From CAZXYF01 sp964644705 (GTDB lineage: Bacteria; Planctomycetota; Brocadiia; SM23-32), in assembly GCA_964644705.1 (NCBI GenBank), contig CAZXYF010000046.1:1-19516 (forward strand): DNA of 19,516 nt, written 5' to 3'. Position numbers and translations under genes: made by a program. Every line of letters begins with the position of its first letter. The first letter of the stretch is position 1. Positions 14,901 to 19,516 of this stretch are shown in pieces. The notes beneath the pieces are model-generated. The model was given only the letters and a program-made list of their open reading frames with translations, had not been told where the DNA came from and searched no databases.

Positions 14901-16483
14901 TTGAGCTCGCCACGAATCATCGTATCACCTGTTATGCTGAAACCGTTCTCGGATTTCTGCACGCTATCCCGGTTGTTGATGAATCCGGTGAGGCGAGTTG
15001 TTTCGGGGAAAAGGCCCCTGAGAGAGTTACCGAGTTCGGAGAGATTGATTTTAATATCACTTTCGAATGAGTTGAGTGGTAATCGTCCTTCCGAAACGGA
15101 TCGAATGTTGTTGAAGTCCCAAATTTGGTCAACGGTGAGGAGTTTTTTCTGTGGATTGCGGCCCGCAACCTGAAATGTATGGGTTCCTCTCCAGGACAGT
15201 GTTTGGAGGTTGATTTTGCTTTGCATGTTGTAGGCCAGGGAGGAAAGACGGAAATCAAGCGGTTCAAGATTGGGGGCAGATGCAGAAGAACGTCGGAGAT
15301 GCATCCCGCTGGAAGTAACGGCAGCGCTCAATTGAACCTGAGATGGAGTGCTTCCCCGGAGTTGGAACTTGTATGATAGCTCGCCTGTGGACTGTTCCAT
15401 ACCATCCACCCATCCGAGGTGATCAATCAGGCGGAATGTGGGTGGAAGATATACGGTTCCACTCAAATGGCCGGAAACCTTTCTGGTTGTTAATCTTCCC
15501 TCACTCTTCCCGGCAGGCACAAGCAGGGACATGAGAGACATGGGGTCTGCAGACTTAAAATCGTGCGCCCGCATATCAAAAAGTTGTGACTGGATATCAA
15601 TAGAGGAAATGCGCAAGGACTGAGCCGGGGTGTAGGCGAGATCGTGGGTCAGCTTCAGCTGATATCCGGGGGGATCTATTGCGGATCCGGGGGCGCGAAT
15701 GTTGTCCATTTTGAGGTCACCCTGTGACGTTACCGTCAAATACCGTCCGTCGGTAACCAATCCAGCCTGCCCGGCGGCGGCCCATTGAGCTTTCAGGGGT
15801 TGTTTGTGTTTCATTTTGGCGCGGATGGCGCCGGAGCTTTTATATGAAATGCTCTCCAATCCCTGGATTTGGATCTTTGTGCGGGGGATCGTGACTCGGG
15901 CACTCCGATTGTTTCGCGAGTTGTCGTAGGTGAATTCCACCTGTCTGATTCGAATGTTGGACTTTACCTCCGGCAGTCCGGATGAAGCGTGCCCTTTTGA
16001 ATCCTCACCATTCTGAGACGGGGCTGATTCCGCCCCGGTGCCTTGCAGCCTCTGCAGTATAGATTGATAGTTTGCTGTGCCGTTTTCATCAACCCGTATG
16101 TGCGCGCTGAGGCCCGTAACGTGAACCGAGGGAAAAGATAATTTCCCGGAAAGCAAAGGGAGAAAATTGAAGTCGGCCTGAATATCCTTGACGCCTGCGA
16201 ACCGGGTGGTGTCGTCCTCCTCGTAGATGTTCAGTTTGCGTAAACGTGCGCGGGACTGGAGCAGGTTGATGGAGATCTCGCCAACCGTGGTTTTGCGTCC
16301 CGTTGCATTCTGTATGGCATTGCGGAGTAACGGACGGTAGAGAGGCGATAATACGGGTAGCAGTAAGATCAGGAGAATAGTAAGTATTGACCCGATGGCG
16401 CCGGCGATAAGAATTCGCCGCAGAAGGCTCTTATCTGGTTGGTTGTTTGTTGTCCCTTGTTTTTGGTCGGCTTCTGTTTGCAC
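11969..16483 (-). CDS. Very large AsmA-like envelope protein with C-terminal coiled coil
   Basis: A 1504-residue protein with a short charged cytoplasmic N-terminus, one membrane helix (about 22-47) and then a long extracytoplasmic region rich in beta-strand-forming, amphipathic repeats. The block just after the helix (NATGRKTTVGEISINLL ... FNFLPLLSGKLSFPSVHVTG) is the recognisable AsmA/DUF748-type start, repeated in looser form along the protein. A Pro/Ser-rich linker lies at about 1063-1096. Residues about 1259-1380 are a strongly charged coiled coil, followed by DRNGDGAGD at 1385-1393, which fits a calcium-binding DxNxDGxxD loop, and a final beta-rich segment. Such proteins are thought to form hydrophobic grooves that carry lipids between membranes. 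The start is a GTG with only a weak GGGG upstream, so a slightly different start is possible. It lies 49 bases behind the membrane protein gene and is probably cotranscribed with it. Confidence 0.8.
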   Translation of the reverse strand: MQTEADQKQGTTNNQPDKSLLRRILIAGAIGSILTILLILLLPVLSPLYRPLLRNAIQNATGRKTTVGEISINLLQSRARLRKLNIYEEDDTTRFAGVKDIQADFNFLPLLSGKLSFPSVHVTGLSAHIRVDENGTANYQSILQRLQGTGAESAPSQNGEDSKGHASSGLPEVKSNIRIRQVEFTYDNSRNNRSARVTIPRTKIQIQGLESISYKSSGAIRAKMKHKQPLKAQWAAAGQAGLVTDGRYLTVTSQGDLKMDNIRAPGSAIDPPGYQLKLTHDLAYTPAQSLRISSIDIQSQLFDMRAHDFKSADPMSLMSLLVPAGKSEGRLTTRKVSGHLSGTVYLPPTFRLIDHLGWVDGMEQSTGELSYKFQLRGSTPSQVQLSAAVTSSGMHLRRSSASAPNLEPLDFRLSSLAYNMQSKINLQTLSWRGTHTFQVAGRNPQKKLLTVDQIWDFNNIRSVSEGRLPLNSFESDIKINLSELGNSLRGLFPETTRLTGFINNRDSVQKSENGFSITGDTMIRGELNSHATGSSVPLELRGERNIRIGLTTNQSIKNVTVKKLRFETPDDDFLSLIASGELTPLGADKSRLSGSLNANLARAQPYLNAFGFGYEPDGTVNQKWTVETRPSTLSLKTSGKLHDFAMAHQKSEQSIQLGSSQWHANINVHLDDETWERVVFAPSTAEPCEFRMPGLTTTLSGTVSRTGPRPYDCNLQNVQWDASGDLNNIPHSLLALLPTGDWGITDISPYQLRTQINGPLKKLSIHQNAQITPRVGRQSDQSNGKTTLWAAPCSGETAITVTGLPQFMQSSQRSSLNVHFADDPSKSVYRIGNPNNPAVTVHPSGTVGLKQDGLRFSDFKALCAIYGQPLNKHVTAPLLEAADWKSSRCHLDGMGKMDISLDGQLGGNMTGNYRMDYADLSARINSTDGSGLISKAADTPLSASCSFAFGPDKGAWNISFDPFTMTFADFNVTAHGNATASTRENWPHIKLSGQINSSDLQSVWDTVPAVQHLNLKGGTVDVKLSDLEMTPSGQVGGSISGHTRVGSLSIVQLPELINKFIDHSPGPPATRNNSPEGAPAKKPSAPSPQTESNPSFADFQSDLRFSVNRLELGANDILSGFDCRIHSPSQNQLKAELEGIINSNSAKEGQLNVSGKGRISEQPPIFDTNYKIKRFPITQPMLEIGRLFALFGSQVDLLESVSFSSTEDFVVSTEGETSWRGTSWPMVQRTLTSSGPIPAKLPGGRIDISIDPQKVLQSDTVQKLLQGYLSTLTGNLKDKVKRKQELSRRIEKLKGNLESLRNTVQKAQKQKKRIKDIIAKLKPLAMFSDDTEEKLEDFEDKLDKYGEDLKEGQRRIDSMLQRQKKLTKKKSDLSSTIGEMRQQLDRNGDGAGDLGLDTDISFSFDAVRLELKIDNPAPWTGRGSKTKFADTPISTIKLADLYFLPKEKDYPRVTGALSLTGNYELTLKPSMKMLGDLGEDLPQVARYLHTNGLTWTNEGLQMMK

Positions 16484-16532
16484 GGCTGCAATGCCCCAGT
16501 AAGAAATGAAAGGATATCCCGGACCCCACGCG

Positions 16533-17495
16533 TCAGGCCTCCGTGGACTGATCGATAGCGGTCACACTGCGCACCCTTCGGATTCTGTCATCGATTTCAG
16601 CGGCGCGAGGCACAAAGAACACGATGGGAGCCCGATCGGATGTGGGAAAACTGATTATTATGCGCCCGAATCCGAACAACCAGCGTTCCACGATATCGCT
16701 TGCGTCGAAATCGATATTGTAATCGTCGTTGCGTATCTGGCGTCCAGTTTCGGTGAGGCCCCTTTGCATATCTGCTACGTTGGGCGTGATTGCCGCGTAA
16801 TTGAAAAGACCGTGAAACCAGCCAACAAAAATGACCAGACTAATAGCCAGAGCGACCACAAAATACAGTTTGGCAGGTACGTCCATGGCGAAGAAACGCA
16901 GTAGTTTCACGACATCCCCAAAGACGCCTCCCAGATGCAAAAGCAGGAGAAGAAACCCAGCGCTGGGAATCATTATGAGGATTGTTTTTACGCTCATATG
17001 AAACTGTTCGATTAGGACGTTCAAAATGGCTACGATAACCCATATCCCGCCCAGCATCTCAAGGTGGGCTCCCCCCGGCATCACCGATGTCAAAATTCCG
17101 CAAACGACGGACAGAATCATAGTCGGAAAATAGAGCAACCATCGAGGTCGGTCCCACAGGATGACGTATTCGTTGACATCTCGGTGTTCTACGATATCGC
17201 GCTGGACGGAGTAACGGGTCCGGGCAAACAACAGAACGATGCTAACACCCAGCACCAGAGCCACAAGGGCAGCGGAGATTATGTAAGTGCTCACCATCGG
17301 AGAGGAATCCCAGGGGTGTCCTCCCGCGTAATGCCCAAGAGGAATAAGCGCCAGGCAGGTGGCTACGACCAGCCCTGCGAATATGAGAAAGGTCCGACTG
17401 ATAGGTGCTCTTGACCGATCTGAATGACGGGTTGGGTGGTCGCAGCGTTCGTTGCTGGGGCTGGTCGTTTGGTCTTGATGAGATTTATTTTCCAT
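16533..17495 (-). CDS. Six-helix integral membrane protein of unknown function
   Basis: I do not recognise a family. The 320-residue product starts with about 30 hydrophilic, Ser/Arg/His-rich residues, then has six hydrophobic segments at about 34-53, 68-90, 119-138, 145-163, 169-189 and 209-229, and ends with a soluble C-terminal region of about 90 residues containing DMQRGLTETGRQIRNDDYN and a short beta-rich stretch (GRIIISFPTSDRAPIVFFV). Between helices 2 and 3 a charged loop (RDIVEHRDVNEYVILWDRPRW) precedes a helix. The ATG at 17495 has GGAGGT at 17506-17501, a strong ribosome binding site, so the start is secure. It is upstream of, and on the same strand as, the AsmA-like gene with a 49-base gap. 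The context suggests an inner-membrane partner of that protein, an inference only. Confidence 0.82.
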   Translation of the reverse strand: MENKSHQDQTTSPSNERCDHPTRHSDRSRAPISRTFLIFAGLVVATCLALIPLGHYAGGHPWDSSPMVSTYIISAALVALVLGVSIVLLFARTRYSVQRDIVEHRDVNEYVILWDRPRWLLYFPTMILSVVCGILTSVMPGGAHLEMLGGIWVIVAILNVLIEQFHMSVKTILIMIPSAGFLLLLLHLGGVFGDVVKLLRFFAMDVPAKLYFVVALAISLVIFVGWFHGLFNYAAITPNVADMQRGLTETGRQIRNDDYNIDFDASDIVERWLFGFGRIIISFPTSDRAPIVFFVPRAAEIDDRIRRVRSVTAIDQSTEA

Positions 17496-17661
17496 ATAAC
17501 ACCTCCGCTCCTGGTAATCGTGGAAATGAACTGGTCACGAGTATTACTGCCATCTTATGGTTTTTCCAGTTTGATTATGGCGAATGTGGTTGTGACATCC
17601 GAGTGATGGATGACGGGATTCCGCTTCTCCCTGACGGTTGACGGTATGTCTTCACGCTGCA

Positions 17662-17813
17662 CGCGCATACACGATGCGCGACTGGCCTAATCGATAGACA
17701 TAAAGTCGAGGAGCATCACATCACCACATAATACAATAAATAAACAGGCTGCTGGCGCTTCCGATTGCGGTTTCTTCGTATCGCTCGTCGAACGGAGCTC
17801 GATGAGCCTGTTT
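17662..17813. repeat. Inverted repeats in the divergent intergenic region
   Basis: The 579-base region between the membrane protein and the lipoprotein has no gene I can support, but it contains structure. CGCGCAT at 17662-17668 and ATGCGCG at 17674-17680 form a perfect 7-bp hairpin with a five-base loop. AAACAGGCT at 17742-17750 and AGCCTGTTT at 17805-17813 are perfect 9-base inverted copies 54 bases apart. Inside the second, CTCGTCGA at 17784-17791 pairs with TCGATGAG at 17799-17806 (one G-T), sharing two bases with the outer arm. A further CTATTG/CAATAG pair occurs at 17940-17960. Function is unknown; a structured RNA or regulator sites are possible. Confidence 0.45.
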
Positions 17814-18009
17814 CAGACCAAATCTGTCCGCCTCTATCGGATGTTTCTCTCCGCAGGTAATACAGTATGGAACGCTTTTACGCATGCTTTGCAAGCCAGA
17901 ACGAACTGCTCGTTGCGCACAGTTGCCCTTCCCGCTACGCTATTGCACGCCTATCAATAGTGTGGCGGGCGATATCACCGGTGTCAAATAATTATGTGCG
18001 GCAAAAATA

Positions 18010-18041
18010 TTGAAGTGATACTGATGGTGTGATAGCATCAG
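18010..18041 (+). promoter_or_regulatory. Lipoprotein promoter with dyad over the -10
   Basis: TTGAAG at 18010-18015 and TAGCAT at 18033-18038 are 17 bases apart, each matching the sigma70 consensus at four or more positions. A perfect inverted repeat, CTGATG at 18021-18026 and CATCAG at 18036-18041 with a nine-base centre, overlaps the spacer and -10. The start point would be about 30 bases before the gene. Confidence 0.4.
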
Positions 18042-18074
18042 ATAACAGGATTCCTGACTATCGCAGAGGTGCTG

Positions 18075-18983
18075 ATGATGCGAGACAGAGTGATGTGCAT
18101 CGTGATTGTGATCGGGGTGGTTTGGGCGATGTCCGCGTGCAATGAGCAGTCTCGGCAAGGCATGGAGAACAGCACGACAAAAAAGGATGGGACCAGGATG
18201 AAAAATGCGTCTCGTTCCACTGGGGCGGAAGGGCGCAAGGCTCGTGGGAAGGGCAAGAGTGGGGGGCAGCAGACGGGGAGAAGGGAGGAGAATCAAGCTG
18301 AACAGAAGTCACTTCGACGGATACCCACCATCAAAACCTCTATTGAGGAGGGGGAGCAGCCAACAGAGGCAACCCAGGAATCACGTAAGCGCGAAGATCA
18401 AGATACGGGCTTGCCGCGCCGGCACAGAGAGGGCCGGGATCCTCTGGTTTTGTTTAATCAGGAAAGACGAAAGGGAGGGTGGGTGCCGGTATCGTGGCCC
18501 AATGCTAACAAATGCCGGATATCGGAGGCAGGCGCAACTGGACTGCGGGTGAGATGCCAGGAAGGAAAAAAGCCCAAAGGAGGAATACGGTTTCCTTGTG
18601 TGTCGCCCGTGAATTCACTTCCCTACGACTCCTTCCGGGTTAGGGCAAAGGTGTTGGACTTGTCCGGTGCACAGGAGGAAGTGGAGGTGGCATTGGGGGT
18701 TGAGACGGATTCATATTATGAATCACCTTCTGTTGTCCTCGAACCCGGGGGCCAATCGACGGTGGAAATCGAATTACAGAAAAAGCACTTTAAGGCCCCC
18801 CCTGAGTGGGAATACAGCACATCTCTCCAGAACCGCCAAGAAGTTCGGAACGTTTATCTACTTTTCTATTATGCAGGGGAGTGTTCGCTCGAAGTGAGCA
18901 GAATGCGTTTCACGGAGAAGAAACGGGCGGAAAAAAAGGACAATGACGACAGGGTGGAGGAGGTGGGGAGGAAAAAACGGTAA
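18075..18983 (+). CDS. Predicted lipoprotein with charged linker and beta-rich C-terminal domain
   Basis: I do not recognise a named family. With the ATG at 18075 the product has 302 residues: a basic start, a hydrophobic stretch (VMCIVIVIGVVWAM) and a lipobox MSAC with Cys22, so it should be lipid-anchored; Asn at +2 gives no inner-membrane retention signal. Residues about 23-130 are an extremely charged, low-complexity linker rich in K, R, E, Q and G. Residues about 135-280 (PLVLFNQERRKGGWVPVSW, then VEVALGVETDSYYESPS, then RNVYLLFYYAGECSLEVSRMRF) alternate hydrophobic strands and resemble a jelly-roll carbohydrate-binding fold, a tentative reading. A charged tail closes the protein. AGAGG at 18065-18069 is five bases from ATG 18075 and eight from ATG 18078; either could be used. 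It lies between a structured intergenic region and the rRNA promoters and may stand alone. Confidence 0.75.
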   Translation: MMRDRVMCIVIVIGVVWAMSACNEQSRQGMENSTTKKDGTRMKNASRSTGAEGRKARGKGKSGGQQTGRREENQAEQKSLRRIPTIKTSIEEGEQPTEATQESRKREDQDTGLPRRHREGRDPLVLFNQERRKGGWVPVSWPNANKCRISEAGATGLRVRCQEGKKPKGGIRFPCVSPVNSLPYDSFRVRAKVLDLSGAQEEVEVALGVETDSYYESPSVVLEPGGQSTVEIELQKKHFKAPPEWEYSTSLQNRQEVRNVYLLFYYAGECSLEVSRMRFTEKKRAEKKDNDDRVEEVGRKKR

Positions 18984-18999
18984 ACAGGATTGGATTCAT

Positions 19000-19028
19000 T
19001 TGACGGAACGGCGGTACCGGCATATAAT
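19000..19028 (+). promoter_or_regulatory. rRNA operon promoter P1
   Basis: TTGACG at 19000-19005 and a perfect TATAAT at 19023-19028 are separated by 17 bases: eleven of twelve consensus positions. It starts 17 bases after the lipoprotein stop and reads toward the 16S gene, about 430 bases away. Transcription would begin near 19035 and soon pass through a GGCTGG/CCAGCC hairpin. Confidence 0.6.
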
Positions 19029-19058
19029 CTTACCTGTTGAAAATGAAGAGCAGCAGCA

Positions 19059-19075
19059 GGCTGGCTCGTCCAGCC
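19059..19075 (+). repeat. Short perfect hairpin downstream of P1
   Basis: GGCTGG at 19059-19064 and CCAGCC at 19070-19075 pair perfectly around a five-base loop. There is no U-tract after it. It may be the remains of a terminator for the lipoprotein transcript or a structural element of the long rRNA leader. Confidence 0.35.
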
Positions 19076-19111
19076 GAGGAATAACCCCGCAGTAAAGAAG
19101 TTTTTCAGGGG

Positions 19112-19154
19112 CAGGCGCGGGTCAGTTGACAGCGCCTGAATAATACACTAACAT
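19112..19154 (+). promoter_or_regulatory. rRNA operon promoter P2 with flanking dyad
   Basis: TTGACA at 19126-19131 and TAACAT at 19149-19154 are 17 bases apart. The same two hexamers at the same spacing recur in P3. A perfect 7-base inverted repeat, CAGGCGC at 19112-19118 and GCGCCTG at 19132-19138, brackets the -35, so it could be an operator or a fold in the P1 transcript. Confidence 0.5.
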
Positions 19155-19284
19155 TAACAGCTGCGCTGGAAGAAGCGGAACCACTCGCCTCAGCAGGTTG
19201 GACAAACCATGCAGGCATTTCACAGGTTTTAGGTGAATGAGTGTTTGGTCTGTCCGAACCGGTTGAGGTTATTTTGTTCTAAGG

Positions 19285-19313
19285 TTGACAGAGTGCTAAC
19301 AGTGCGGTAACAT
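19285..19313 (+). promoter_or_regulatory. rRNA operon promoter P3
   Basis: TTGACA at 19285-19290 and TAACAT at 19308-19313, 17-base spacer, identical in hexamers and spacing to P2. Transcription would begin near 19320, giving a leader of about 140 bases before the mature 16S end. The spacer contains GTGCTAACAGTGCGGTAAC, a short repetitive stretch. Confidence 0.6.
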
Positions 19314-19331
19314 ATAAGTTGCAGTGAAGAA

Positions 19332-19344
19332 GATCTTTGAAAAT
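19332..19344 (+). promoter_or_regulatory. boxA-like antitermination element in the rRNA leader
   Basis: ATCTTTGAAAATT in the leader, about 15 bases after the P3 start point, resembles the TCTTTGAAAA-type boxA sequences found in many rRNA leaders where NusB/NusE bind to prevent premature termination. The position between promoter and 16S supports the reading. Confidence 0.5.
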
Positions 19345-19427
19345 TTGGAGACGGAAAGCGAGACCCACCTGACGCTTGTGTAACTATGCCAATAGTGTTC
19401 AGGGCCAGAGGCTGCCACGTTTGTGCC

Positions 19428-19453
19428 TACTTACGAGCACAGATGTGTAAGTA
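19428..19453 (+). repeat. Leader hairpin immediately before 16S rRNA
   Basis: TACTTAC at 19428-19434 and GTAAGTA at 19447-19453 pair perfectly around a 12-base loop and end about five bases before the predicted mature 16S start. It could be part of the processing structure, or compete with the long stem formed with the 16S 3' flank, which is outside the window. Confidence 0.4.
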
Positions 19454-19457
19454 TATT

Positions 19458-19516
19458 ATTATGGAGAGCATGATACTGGCTCAGATCGAACGCTGGCAGC
19501 GTGCCTTATACATGCA
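19458..19516 (+). rRNA. rrs: 16S ribosomal RNA, 5' end only
   Basis: The last 59 bases match the universal 16S beginning: CTGGCTCAG, then GAACGCTGGC, then ACATGCA. Alignment to the E. coli gene puts base 1 near 19458 and the AGAG that opens helix 1 at 19465-19468. The gene runs off the right edge. The usual TTTGATC before CTGGCTCAG reads CATGATA here, so three positions differ from the common bacterial 27F sequence, including E. coli position 18. Upstream promoters, boxA-like element and hairpin support a genuine rRNA operon start. Confidence 0.93.

Noticed and set aside
19285..19318. TATAAG at 19313-19318 as the -10 for P3
   Set aside because: It would give a 22-base spacer; TAACAT at 17 bases is the better partner and repeats the P2 arrangement.
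1..19516. CRISPR arrays, tRNAs, insertion sequences, attachment sites
   Set aside because: No regularly spaced repeats, cloverleaf-like sequences, transposase genes or terminal repeat pairs were seen on reading.

Overview
The window reads as a chromosomal segment of a Gram-negative-type, polysaccharide-using bacterium, most plausibly from the PVC superphylum (Planctomycetes, Kiritimatiellae, Verrucomicrobia relatives) or a neighbouring phylum. The grounds are an anaerobic-type (formylglycine) sulfatase beside a Gfo/Idh/MocA dehydrogenase, a GldA/GldF/GldG/DUF4340 ABC-2 cluster, a very large AsmA-like envelope protein, a lipobox lipoprotein and a possible squalene/carotenoid oxidation pair. 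This is inference from gene content. The first bases of a 16S rRNA gene sit at the right end, but too little of it is present to place the organism.

Layout. Positions 1-1739 (minus strand) hold the 5' end of a phytoene-desaturase-type FAD enzyme, preceded by an aldehyde dehydrogenase. Positions 1779-4626 (plus) hold a short-leader promoter with a dyad, a sulfatase, and a Gfo/Idh/MocA oxidoreductase. Positions 4787-9716 (plus) hold a tightly coupled four-gene operon: ABC ATPase, six-helix permease, GldG-like protein, and a DUF4340 protein fused to a parvulin (PpiC) prolyl isomerase. Positions 10014-11816 (plus) hold a PhoU-like DUF47 protein and a PiT phosphate permease behind a recognisable promoter. 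Positions 11969-17495 (minus) hold a six-helix membrane protein followed by a 1504-residue AsmA-like protein with a long coiled coil; this pair converges on the phosphate operon. Positions 18075-18983 (plus) hold a lipoprotein with a long charged linker and a beta-rich C-terminal region. Positions 19000-19516 hold a set of three tandem sigma70-type promoters, a boxA-like element, a leader hairpin, and the 5' end of 16S rRNA.

How the genes fit together. The gld-type operon should make an inner-membrane ABC-2 complex: cytoplasmic ATPase, permease, and two anchored extracytoplasmic subunits, one carrying its own foldase. DUF47 plus PiT is a standard low-affinity phosphate uptake pair. The AsmA-like protein and its membrane partner probably work in envelope or outer-membrane lipid biogenesis. 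The sulfatase and dehydrogenase fit breakdown of sulfated sugars.

The most unusual signals are the DUF4340-parvulin fusion, the divergent 16S 5' end that deviates at a position normally in the central pseudoknot, the triple rRNA promoter array, and perfect dyads placed over the sulfatase promoter and upstream of the gld-type operon. I saw no CRISPR array, tRNA, insertion sequence or classic hairpin-plus-U-tract terminator.
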